Shown here: positions 32,370 to 42,700 of the stretch, piece by piece
Layout: the number at the start of each line of letters is the position of its first letter
Numbering within the stretch: the first letter of the stretch is position 1
From: Rhodeus uyekii
Taxonomy: Eukaryota > Chordata > Actinopteri > Cypriniformes > Acheilognathidae
Reading direction: 5' to 3'
Length of the DNA: 64,000 nt
Assembly: GCA_037043235.1 (NCBI GenBank)
Contig: JAWRVZ010000134.1
Coordinates: 1,004,501-1,068,500 of the forward strand
The notes under the pieces: generated by a model
Databases searched by the model: none
Told to the model about the DNA's origin: nothing
The model's input: only the letters and a program-made list of their open reading frames with translations
Position numbers and translations under genes: made by a program

Positions 32370-33065
32370 AATATTTGTATCACAAATATAATCCGGGGCC
32401 AAAATATTGCAGTGCCTTGAAAGTGAAAAGAAGAATCTTAAAGTTGTCTGTAAATTTTATAGGGAGCCAGTGTAATGAGGCAAGGACCGAGGTCCGTTTT
32501 CTTTGTTCTAGTTATCAATCTGGCAGCTGAATTGTGAACCATCTGTAACAGAGACAGTGTAGATTGAGTTAAACCAACATATACAGTTACAGTAATCCAA
32601 CCGAGAAGTGTATGAATCTCAATTTCAAGGTCTTTTCTAAAAATAAAGTGTTTAACGTTTGCTACAGATCTGAGTTGATAAAAGCTACTCTTTAAAACTA
32701 TATTTACATGTTTGTCAAATTGGAGAAGAGGATCAAAATAGACGGCAACATTTTTTGCATGATCGCACAAGTTGTTAGTTAGGGAATCTAACTGTGTTTT
32801 AATTGTTGATAGCAGCAGAACCCAGAAGAATGACTTTGGTTTTATTTTTGTTCAGTCATTTGTCAAACAGGCCTTGCTTTCATTGAGACATGAAAAGAGA
32901 TGGTCAAGTGAAATGTCATGTTCTGGATTGATTGGAATTTATAGTTGGAGGTTGTCGGCATAACAATGATAATTTGTTACATTTCTGAAATATTAAGCCT
33001 TAAGGGTGCATGTAGAGTGAAAACAAAAGAGGACCGAGGATGGATCCCTGTAACACCACAATGGG
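32370..33065 (-). pseudogene. LINE reverse transcriptase remnant
   Basis: On the minus strand, frame-shifted pieces give PSSVLFCFHS (from a QGSxLGPLLFSLY-type block), then HCYADN in place of the catalytic YADD, then CLNESKACLTNE, KIKPKSFFWVL and the C-terminal IHTLLGWITVTVYVGL and QMVHNSAARLITRTKK. This is the palm/thumb and C-terminal part of an L2/CR1-like RT of a different subfamily from the copy at 38681. Stops, shifts and the changed second Asp make it dead. Confidence 0.7.
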
Positions 33066-34006
33066 TAGCCGCAGAGGGTCAAGACGAAGTCATTTTAGTA
33101 GGGGCCGAACGATAGCATGCTTAAAACTTTTATCTTTAAAGTTTATCAAAGTTAACAGGGTGGGGCTGATTGTGTATAAAACCTATCTAAACAAACAGCC
33201 AGGCAATACATCTGATGACAACTGAATAAACTGAATACAACTGACAAAATGTCAGTTTCATCTAAGAAGTTATTTTGAATAATTGAGATGAAGACATTGG
33301 TTGAAAGTTTGTAAAATTACACGATGGAAGGACCAAGTGTTTTCTTCATTAAAAAAATCTGAAAATTGTGTGCAAGTCTCAGTATTGACAACAAGAATTG
33401 AACAAACAACAGGATTGAGAATTTAATTTATGGTTTTGAAGAGAATGTTGTCTTTTGCAAATAATTTCTTATCAATTAAAACCTGTAGGCTAATTGACTG
33501 AAGTAATTTCTTTTGAATTCACAATATTGCTATTAACATTTCATAAATTCAAATAAGCAATAAATAATAATACCCCTAATATAACGATTATGTACCCCTT
33601 TGGTGGGAAAAGATGTGTGATGTTTGAATAATTTTCCATTTTGTGGAAATTACATTTTTATTTGATCTTATATGCAACGAAATCTTCCGAACCTCTGACA
33701 AAGATGTGCCCATGAAAGGTTGCAAATAGACTCGAAATAGGTATGCATATGTCTGGACACGGCCCAAGTGTGCATTGAGACACAGAATCTTGTTCTCATT
33801 TTGGAAGCATTGGGAAAAATAACATTTTCACAAACTGGGAAGAGTCTGGAACCCTCAAGGTTGTATAGTGTGTGCTCACAAACACTGGAGTGGTCTCAGA
33901 CATGAGCTTGGGATGTTGACTAAAGAGTTGCTCAGAGTAGCATTAACATTCAAACTATAAAATCTTATGAATGTATGTGGAGAGGACCAGCCTACCGCAT
34001 CATATG
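33066..34006. other. Intergenic, nothing recognised
   Basis: AT-rich sequence without supported features. Confidence 0.5.
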
Positions 34007-35036
34007 CAATGCTGTGAAAATGAGTTTGCCCCCTTTCCTGATTTCTTTTTTCTTTTTTCATATTTGTCACACTTAAATGTTTCAGATCATCAAACTAATT
34101 TAAATATTAGTCAAAGATAACTGCATTTTGAGTCTACTTGTGTTTTTAAAAGAAGGTTGTTATTATTAAGATTTTTTTTTTTTAAACCTAAATGGCCCTG
34201 TGTGGAAAAAGTGCTTTGCCCCTAAACCTAATAACTAGTTTGGACACCCTTAGCAGCAACAACTGCAATCAAGCGTTTGCAATAACTTGTAATGCATCTT
34301 TTACAGCACTGTGGAGGAATTTTTGTCCCACTCATCTCTGCAGAATTGTTGTAATTCAGCCACATTGGAGGGGTTTCAAGCATGAACTGACTTTTTAAAG
34401 TCATGCCACAGCATCTCAATAGAATTCAGGTTAGGACTTTGACTAGGCTACTCCAAAATCTTAATTTTGTTTTTCTTCAGAGGTGGACTTGCTGGTGTGT
34501 TTGAATCATTGTCCTGCTGCTGAACACAAGTTCGCTTCAGCTTGAAGTCACAAACAGATGGCCGGACAGATTTCATTCAGGATTGTTTGGTATACAGTAG
34601 AATTCCATTTATCACAGCAAATCTTCTAGGTCCTGAAGCAGCAAAACAGCCCCAGACCATCACACTACCACCACCATATTTTACTGTTGGTTTGTTGTTC
34701 TATTTCTGAAATGCAGTGATGTAATGCCAGATGTAATAGGACACACACATTCCAAAAAGTTCAATCTTTGTTTTTGTCTGCCCACAGGGTACTTTCCCAT
34801 TTTTTGGGGATCTTCCAGATATTTTCTGGCAAATGAGATGAGCCTTAATGTTGTTTTTGCGCAGCAGTGGTTTTCGTCTTGGAATGCTGCCATGTAGGCC
34901 ATTTTTATCCAGTCTCTTTCTTGTGGTGCAGTCATGAACACTAACCTTAACTGAGGCAAGTGAGGCCTATAGTTATTTGGATGTTGTTGTGGGATCTTTT
35001 GTGACCTCTTGGAAGAGTTGTTGCTGTGATCTTAGG

Positions 35037-36238
35037 CATAGGCGGAGTTTCACTTTTGTGCTTGGGGGGGCACCAGACCACGAGCTCCGTTTTTTTATAT
35101 CATATATATATATCATTCATTTTACATATAAAATGCATTTACAATGAACAATGACTTTATACCAGTGCTTCTCAATTATTTTCTGTCACGTTCCCCTAGG
35201 AAGAGGTAAACATTTCGCGGCAAAAACTTTCGCCTTATTGTTTCCATGGTAACGCGTCATGCTTATCACCTGACATACCGCAGTCACAAAAAGCGCTGTA
35301 TAATAGATAATTCAAAATAGTCAGCAACTTGTTGGCTCAACTTGTTGAAACCGAAAAGAAATCTTATGTGGTTGAAAACACTGAGTTGTTGTGATAAATG
35401 ACAAGCTCAGAGCCCGTCTTTGTTTTTTTGGCTCAGTGCCAGATATTGCGTGAAAACACGTGTGAATTTAGTGGTTGATCACGTAACACATGAACACCGG
35501 CGTGATCGTACACGTCAAAGGATGAGGGGATGATTATCTGAACTTCTGCTCTTGTTCAGTGCAAAACAAGCATGTACCCCAGGGTAACGTGCGCCCCACT
35601 ATTTGAGAACCACTGCTTTATACAAAGAATAGCGAATAGAACAGACTCTTTGTAGTTGCTGTTTTGTTTTACATCGGCAGTGATAGGGTTAACACGGGGA
35701 GATCAGAAGTGCGGCAAAAAGTGTGTTAGACGGGTGCGCTTGTTACAGTGTGTTGTTCTTCGTTCCGATTAAAGTTCATAAACAGATCCTCCCTTGACCT
35801 GTCATAGAACTACTTCAGACATTACAATATCTTACCTAATGCAGAAGCCGCCTCTTTTTCCGAGATGCGTAGATGTCCACTGTCTTCTCTTCAGATAGAT
35901 TTGACACTTTTAGTAATGGATTTATTAAAAAAACGACGAATGTCCATTTTGTTTATTCAGCGCGTAAAACAGAACGAGAAGAGCGTCCACTCACGTACCG
36001 TGATACTTTGAGATTCGCAAATCGCGGGAGAATGTAATAAAGCTACAGTAATAAAAAATTAATTAGCCACATCTTACTCATTCTATACACAGAACTAATA
36101 AGATAAAACAAATAAAACGAGAAAATATGAATTCTGTAATAACAAAAAAACATATTCAAAGCACAAGGCAGGCATTAATTGGCTCTGGTCTGGGGGGGCA
36201 GTGCCCCCCCCCAGCCCCCCCCCCAAACTCCGCCTATG
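35037..36238. mobile_element. hAT-like non-autonomous element, 8-bp duplication
   Basis: Ends are CATAGGCGGAGTTTCAC and, at the right, CCAAACTCCGCCTATG, so the terminal inverted repeat is about 14 bp. ATCTTAGG flanks it on both sides (35029-35036 and 36239-36246), the 8-bp duplication typical of hAT. No transposase is seen. It carries poly-G/poly-C runs just inside each end and contains a second element at 35163-35615. Confidence 0.85.
35163..35615. mobile_element. hAT MITE nested in the hAT-like element
   Basis: The ends CAGTGCTTCTCAATTATTT and (right, reverse complement) CAGTGGTTCTCAAATAGTG form typical hAT termini. CTTTATAC flanks both sides exactly (35155-35162 and 35616-35623). It is 453 bp without coding capacity. 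Confidence 0.92.
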
Positions 36239-36708
36239 ATCTTAGGGTAGTTTTGGTCAGTCACTCACTTCTTAGAAGGGAGTCCCCAAAGCTTTAGAAA
36301 TGGGGTTATAACCATTTCCAGACTGGTAGATCTCAATTACTTGCTTTCTCATTTGTTCCCAAATTTCTTTTGGATCTCAGCATGCTGTCTAGCTTTTAAA
36401 TATTTTTTAGTCTTCACTTTGTCAGGCAGGTCCTATTTAAAGGATTTCTTCTATTAAGAACAGGGCCAAACTTCCTCCACAGTGCTGTAAAAGACTTATT
36501 GCAAGTTATTGCAAAAGCTTGCAGTTGTTGCTGCTAAGGGTGGCCCAACCAGTTTTTAGGTTTAGGGGACAAGCACTTTTTCACACAGGGCCAAGTAGGA
36601 TAGGATTTTGTGTTTACTTGTGTTATCTTTGACAAATATTTAAATTTGTTTGATAACCTGAAACATTTAAGTGTGACAAACTTAACATTCAAGTGTGCAA
36701 AAAAGAAA

Positions 36709-37144
36709 AATGGCCTTGGAAAAATTGCCAAGGCCCTGGTTGAATGAGCTCTAACTGCTAGAGATTATGCTTGACTGTGTGCCTCATAGGCTTGAGCAAT
36801 GTCACCCCTCACCCAGTGTGACATCACTTGCTTGGTAGCTTCTACCCCCCAGTTGCAGGCCCCATAGCAAATGAAAAGCTGGTCTGACTTACGCATTGGC
36901 TATTGCGGTTGACGTAACTCTGCAGAGCATGAACTGGATTCTGTAGGTGGAGATTCTCCTGCTTTGGCGTAGTGAACGGCAGAGGATAGAAGGCATCAAT
37001 AAAGACAGGATGCACAAACAAAGATGCAAAAAGTATGTTTTTAGACATAAGTTTTTGGAGAATTTATAGCTTTATTTAGAGCGATGTAGGAATACCTTTA
37101 TATACCATCTTTATATATAGCTATGTAGTTATATTGGGTTCCTT
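36709..37144. other. Intergenic, nothing recognised
   Basis: No supported gene or repeat. Confidence 0.5.
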
Positions 37145-37265
37145 GACTGTAACCCTGTTCCCTTTATTGGTGGTGGTTGAGGAGATTCCCCCCTACTATG
37201 TGAAGTGCTTTGAGCTCTGGAAAAGCGCTATATAAATGTAACATTTCTTCTTCTTCTTCTTCTTT
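37145..37265 (+). mobile_element. SINE/LINE 3'-tail fragment with TTC run
   Basis: AAGTGCTTTGAGCTCTGGAA then AAGCGCTATATAAATGTAAC is a common teleost retroposon tail; a similar one is at 55935-55985. It ends in a CTT microsatellite (about 37250-37265). Confidence 0.6.
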
Positions 37266-38046
37266 AGAAAGAAAGTCAGGGTGAGGGTGCAAAATAGCTT
37301 TGACCAGTTGACAAATTTGTTAACCAATTTTTTTATTTTTTCTCAACTCACAGAGACATATAGAGTTCTTTTACATGTTAGGCATGCATTCAAAAAGATC
37401 TTTTTGTATGTAAAAGACTCATTGATGAGCAGATTAGTCAAGAAAAGTCTTTAAATTAATTAAATAGTACAAAATAAACTCAATTAACAAATTAACAAAC
37501 ATTAATCAAAATTAACTGAATAACACAATGAGATCAAGTGGAGACTTCACCAATACAGAGCATATTAACGCACACACAGATACACTGGACTCCAAGGCTG
37601 AACTCGGCTCAGGGTCCAGCTATCAACATAAAGATCTATTATATGGAAAAATACAGAGTATTTAAAAGTAAAGACTTTAACAGATTGGTCACATAGGTGA
37701 TAGACTAAAGTATACATAAATTTGAAGAATATACACATCATTAGCAGAAATAGAAAAGAATATATTTACAAGTGGCAGTGGATTTCCAAATCGCCCCCCA
37801 CACTGTCAACACAGAAAAACAAGGTGCTTTCATTGGACCATGTGGCTTGGGGCAATTGTAACAATGTTAAAACTGCCCCTAATGTTCAGCCATGATAAAA
37901 TCTTGTATGCTAGCTAGCCATACATATGTTAGCATAGGTTGTTTTTTTTTGTATTTTTTTTTATCAATAAGCTGGGGATAAAATTTAAGTTTAAATATGC
38001 AGTCATCTAAGCATTAAACATCAGAGGGAAAATACTGTGTACATCT
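37266..38046. other. Intergenic, nothing recognised
   Basis: AT-rich, no supported features. Confidence 0.5.
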
Positions 38047-40330
38047 AGTCACCTTTATTTATATAGCGCTTTTTACAATATAGATTGTTTCAAAGCAGCT
38101 TTACAGGAAAACAATATAAACAAAGTTTGTTTGGCTGAACAGTAGCCCCAAAAAAGCAGGCGAATCAATACAATTGATGAATTTTAAGTGTTAAGTTTCC
38201 CCAACTGAGCAAGCCATAGGCGACAGCGGCAAGGAACCAAAACTCCGGCAGGTGACGTAACGAATGAAGAACAGAATGGAGAAAAAACCTTGGGAGAAAC
38301 CAGGCTCAGTTGGGGGACCAGTTCTCCTCTGGCCAACAGCCAAACCGTGCATGATTATTATACAACAATTCAAGTCAAATATGAAGTCCAATTTGGTCCG
38401 GTTAGAGATGGGTTCATGATCGTCACAGGGGAGGGTCCAGTAGAGTCACGGTCTCCGCAGACACCCCAGGGCAGTGCTGTGCTCGTGTCCAGGTCCTTCA
38501 TCTGATCTGGATACGGCCCGGATCCAGCTGCCCACGGTAACCTCGGAATAAACAGAGACCAATATCAACGTAGATGCCATTCTTCTTCTGATGTATCGAG
38601 TACATCAGGTGTTATGGGAATGTTCCCGGTTCCGGCTTATCTAAATTATGCAGCCTAACAATCATTTTACATGATTTGGATTAAAAATGTATGTATAATG
38701 TGTTATGTGTATGCCAGGTTGAAAGATGTGTTTTTAGTCTACATTTAAACTGACAGAGTGTGTCTGCTTCCCGAACTGTAATAGGAAGACTGTTCCAGAG
38801 TTTAGGAGCTAAATAGAAAAAGGATCGACCGCCAGCAGTTGACTTTGATATTCTAGGTATTATAAGCTGGTCAGTATTTTGGGATCGCAATAGACGTGAA
38901 GGACTATAATGTGTTAAGAGATCGCTCAAGTACTGTGGAGCTAAACCATTTAATGCTTTGTAAGTAATTAGCAAGATTTTAAAATGTATTCGGTGTTTAA
39001 TAGGAAGCCAGTGCAGGTTTGACAGAACTGGGCTAATATGCTCATACTTCCTGGTTCTAGTAAGAACTCGAGCTGCTGCATTCTGGACCAGCTGGAATTT
39101 GTTTATTAAGCGTGCAGAGCAACCACCTAGTAAAGCATTACAATAATCTAGCCTTGAACTCATGAACGCATGAACTAACTTTTCCGCATTTGTCTTAGAT
39201 AGCATATGTCGCAATTTAGATATATTTTTAAGATGGAAGAACGCCATTTTACAGATGCTAGAAACATGGCTTTCAAATGAAAGATTGGTATCAAAGAGCA
39301 CACCCAGGTTTCTAACTGACGACGAAGACTTGACAGAGCAGCCATCGAGTGTTAGGCAGTAGTCTAGATTATTATGTGCTGAACTTTTTGGTCTAATAAT
39401 TAGAATCTCTGTTTTTTCAGAATTTAGCAGTAGAAAGTTATTAGTCATCCAATTTTTTATATCGGTTATGCATTCTGTTAATTTAGTGAATTTGTTCGTT
39501 TCATCAGGATGAGAAGAAATATAGAGCTGAGTATCATCAGCGTAACAATGAAAGCTAATGCCATGCTTCCTAATAACTGCACCCAAAGGAAGCATGTACA
39601 GGGTGAAAAGCAATGGTCCTAGTACTGAACCTTGAGGAACTCCATACTGAACCCGTGACCGATATGACATCTCCTCATTTAATGCTACAAACTGATAACG
39701 CTCAGATAAGTATGACTTGAACCAGGCTAATGCAACTCCACTAATGCCAACATCATTTTCAAGTCTATTCAGAAGGATTTTGTGGTCAATTGTATCAAAT
39801 GCAGCACTAAGGTCCAGTAACACTAACAGAGAGATACAACCACGATCGGATGATAAGAGCAAATCATTTGTAACTCTAATGAGAGCAGTCTCAGTACTAT
39901 GATATGGTCTAAATCCTGACTGGAAATCCTCGTAGATGCTGTTTCTTTCTAGAAAGGAACATAGTTGTAAAGATATTGCCTTTTCTAGAATCTTTGACAA
40001 GAAAGGTAGATTCGATATCGGCCTGTAATTAACTAATTCTGTAGGATCAAGTTGTGGTTTTTTAATAAGCGGTTTAATTACAGCCAGCTTAAAGGTTTTT
40101 GGTACGTATCCTAATGACAAAGAAGAATTAATAATATTAAGAATAGGATCTATGATTTCTGGAAGCATCTCTTTCAGTAGCTTAGTCGGTATTGGGTCTA
40201 GCATACATGTTGTTGATTTTGATGATTTAACGAGTTTAGACAATTCTTCCTCCCCAATAGCAATGAAGGATTGGAATTTTTTTTCAGGGACACTAAAAAG
40301 TAACTTTCATACCTCTAAATTAATATTTTG
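38047..40330 (-). mobile_element. L2-clade LINE, 5' truncated, best-preserved copy
   Basis: On the minus strand it holds a long RT ORF, a full 3' UTR (matching 367-1032) and the tail (GCGCTATATAAATAAAGGTG at its 3' end). The endonuclease domain and 5' UTR are missing; the left part of the ORF becomes frame-shifted near 40245-40330. Confidence 0.92.
38681..40243 (-). CDS. LINE reverse transcriptase (520 codons open, no initiator ATG)
   Basis: This is the RT and C-terminal part of an L2-type ORF2 protein; in the family it makes cDNA at nicked target DNA. Visible landmarks in order: DPIPTKLLKE and GYVPKTFKLAVIKPLIKKP, NYRPISNLPFLSKILEK, GFRPYHSTETALIR, LLDLSAAFDTIDH (first catalytic Asp), YGVPQGSVLGPLLF, CYADDTQLY (catalytic Asp pair), NSEKTEILI, VRNLGVLFD, SRLDYCNALL and the HWLPIKHRI C-terminal block. 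The frame is open into its truncated 5' side and starts here at TTG, so no true start exists. A one-base deletion near the end (compare base 343 region of the first copy) replaces the normal C-terminus by STWHTHNTLYIHF. Endonuclease is absent, so the copy is not autonomous. Confidence 0.88.
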   Translation of the reverse strand: MSKLVKSSKSTTCMLDPIPTKLLKEMLPEIIDPILNIINSSLSLGYVPKTFKLAVIKPLIKKPQLDPTELVNYRPISNLPFLSKILEKAISLQLCSFLERNSIYEDFQSGFRPYHSTETALIRVTNDLLLSSDRGCISLLVLLDLSAAFDTIDHKILLNRLENDVGISGVALAWFKSYLSERYQFVALNEEMSYRSRVQYGVPQGSVLGPLLFTLYMLPLGAVIRKHGISFHCYADDTQLYISSHPDETNKFTKLTECITDIKNWMTNNFLLLNSEKTEILIIRPKSSAHNNLDYCLTLDGCSVKSSSSVRNLGVLFDTNLSFESHVSSICKMAFFHLKNISKLRHMLSKTNAEKLVHAFMSSRLDYCNALLGGCSARLINKFQLVQNAAARVLTRTRKYEHISPVLSNLHWLPIKHRIHFKILLITYKALNGLAPQYLSDLLTHYSPSRLLRSQNTDQLIIPRISKSTAGGRSFFYLAPKLWNSLPITVREADTLCQFKCRLKTHLSTWHTHNTLYIHF

Positions 40331-40564
40331 TTGAAAACTTCTGCTGATGTGAAATGAATGCCTCTTTTCCACAGACAGAGAGAGACTCTTACTGAGTATT
40401 TGCAGATTAGCACTCTAGCACTCTTGCACGCTTAGCAGATTAGCTACTCTGAGCACTCTAGCTTGTTTCAGATTGGAGGAATTGAGTTAGTTACAATCTC
40501 TCCCGGTCTCCCTTACATTTAGAAGGTTAGAAATATAGCCATCAATTTGATGAAATTTATGTGC
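40331..40564. other. Spacer between two head-to-head L2 copies
   Basis: It contains short repeats of AGCACTCTAGC/AGATTAGC type. No gene. Confidence 0.5.
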
Positions 40565-41632
40565 CAATCAAGACGATGACCACTCCAGATCCTTTGTTCT
40601 GGGTGACCATTTAAGATCACATTCCAATCTGGTTAAACATGCACCAGGAGTGGGACCCACAGTGTCAGCCAAATTTCTAGAATCTGTAAAAAACGCATTC
40701 TTCTATCTTAAGAATATATCTAAATTACGACATATGTTCTGAATGACAGATCTGGAAAAGTTAGTTCATGTGTTCATGAGCTCAAGGGTAGATTAATGCT
40801 CTACTGGGTGGTTGCCCTGCACAGTTAATAAACAAATTCCAGCTGGTCCAAAATGCACCAGCTCGAGTTCTTACAAGAACCAGGAAGTATGAGCATATTA
40901 GCCCAGTTCTGTCAACACTGCACTGGCTTCCTATTAAACACCAAATGCATTTTAAAATCTGGATAATTACTTACAAATTATTAAATGGTTTAGCTCCCCG
41001 GTACTTGAGCGATCTCTTAACACATTATAATCCTTCATGTCTATTGCGATCCCAAAATTCTGACCAACTGATAATACTTAGAATATCAAAGTCAACTGCT
41101 GGCAGTCGATCCTTTTCCTATTTAGCTCCTAAACTCTGGAACAGTCTTCCTAATATCTTTTCAACCTGGCATACGCATAACACATCATACATACATTTTT
41201 AATCCAAATCGTGTAAAATTATTGTTAGGCTGCGTAATTTAGGTCAGCCGGAACTGGGAACATTCCCATAACATCTGATGCACTCATTACATGAGAAAAA
41301 GAATGGCATCTATGCTGACATTAGTCTCTGTTTATTCCGAGGTTACCATGGTCAGCTGGATACGGGCTGTATCCAGATCAGATGAAGGACCTGCACCTGG
41401 ACAGAAGGCCAACACAGCCCTGAAGTGTCTGCAGAGACCGTAACTCTACTAGACCCTCCCCTGTTGAGATCATGAACCCATGAACCCATCTCCAACCAGA
41501 CCGAACTGGATTTAATATTTGTTTGGCTGTTGGCCAGAGGAGAACTGGTCCCCCAACTTAGCCTGGTTTCTCCCAAGGTTTTTTTCTCCATTATGTTCTT
41601 TCATTCCATCACCTGCTGGAATTTTGGTTCAC
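40565..41632 (+). mobile_element. L2-clade LINE, 5' and 3' truncated
   Basis: The plus strand carries the C-terminal RT portion with stops and small deletions (for example NISKLRHMF* near 40740), the HWLPIKHQMHFKIW block, and then part of the 3' UTR. The UTR ends near TTTTGGTTC (41632) without the usual tail, where DIRS-like sequence begins. Confidence 0.85.
40945..41202 (+). pseudogene. LINE RT C-terminal fragment
   Basis: Reads MHFKIWIITYKLLNGLAPRY then SDLLTHYNPS and LAPKLWNSLP, parallel to bases 85-366. A deletion after WNSLPN removes about 45 bases and shifts the end. Confidence 0.8.
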
Positions 41633-42700
41633 ATGGTGACCGAGTCCCATACAACCCCTAATTACACTGTCCCTCTGGGTAGGAAAGAGAACAGTTTTCA
41701 AGGCTATGTTTAATACTTTTCTTTCAACATGAGGGAGGATGACATACTGATGTTGAAGCGCAAGCTCTTGAGATGTGGCAAAGATCAGCCAGTTGTCTGT
41801 ATAATTTAAATTTCAGATTTCTTGGAATCCTAGTGGAGCCAGAGCTGCATCCATGCATTTTGTGTATGTGACAAGGTTGAGTCGAATGAACCAAATAGAA
41901 GAACCCGGTATTGGTAAGCTTTGCCCCTAAAAGAAAAACTTAGGGACTTCCTGCATTGTGGGAGAATTTCTATATGAAAATGCGTCCTTGAGATCAACTG
42001 TGACAAACCGATCTTTGTGTTGGATCTGAGACCCAAACAGTTTGATGTTGATCCAGAAGAGTTTGAAGCTCTTGTGACAGCAAATGCACCTGCTCTGGTT
42101 CTATGGTCACACCACACCTTTGAAACCACCACACTTTTCCACTGTCTTTAGGACCCAAGGACATAAACTTGCCAGTAGTTTCCATTCTTCCAACTTCTCT
42201 GAAATGGGCACTAATTTCAATAATCCATCTTTTTGGGGGATGTTAAATGGTCTTTGTCCTGGGAGATACTAAAAAGAAGCAGATCATTTCTTTGTAAACC
42301 ACTGCCCCCCGATACACCAAAGGTGACGGAAATGGAACAGTGGTGTTGTGAGGGTGCCTAGAAGAGCTTGATGTATTTTCACTAGCCCCATTCTGGAAAC
42401 TTTTTCTTTTATGGAGATTATCATCCTGAAATCTAGCTTCTATTTTATGGCCTCCTTTTAGGATGCTGCAATCTTTTTGAAGAGGTCAACAATTCAACAC
42501 ATGCTTCTAGGCCTAACTCTGCTTAGGAACCAGACCGGCTTGGAGCTGGATGGCTGACAGCTCTTCCACTTGAGTATGGCGGGGAAGAAATTTTACAAAG
42601 GTCTCCTCATGCCTCTTCACTTCTCGCAACCTGCTGACAACTGTATTTACAAAGTTGCCAAACAGTCTGGAAGGCGATAGGGGTATTAAGCAGGAACATT
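41633..42700 (-). pseudogene. DIRS-like retrotransposon fragment (RT and ORF1 region)
   Basis: On the minus strand, broken frames give a DIRS-type RT: DRFVTVDLKDAFSYRNSP (RT first Asp block), GKAYQYRVLLFG, TKCMDAALAPLGFQ, then LNYTDNWLIFATSQELAL (catalytic YxDD changed to YTDN), and KTVLFPTQR. Further upstream (42540-42670) frames such as AKLFGNFVNTVVSRLREVKR resemble the ORF1 protein. DIRS elements move with a tyrosine recombinase; that part is not seen. Many stops are present, so it is inactive. Confidence 0.65.

Larger units (their letters stand above)
34007..36708 (-). mobile_element. Tc1-like transposon split by a hAT-like insertion
   Basis: The left end (CAATGCTGTGAAAATGAGTT) and the body match the family at 7664-9664. 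The right arm after 36247 ends with GCACTTTTTCACACAGGGCC and sequence like AGTGTGACAAAC, but the very last bases are lost. Transposase signatures are heavily eroded on the minus strand. It is interrupted at 35037-36238; removing that insert plus one 8-bp duplication restores continuous Tc1 sequence. Confidence 0.8.
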
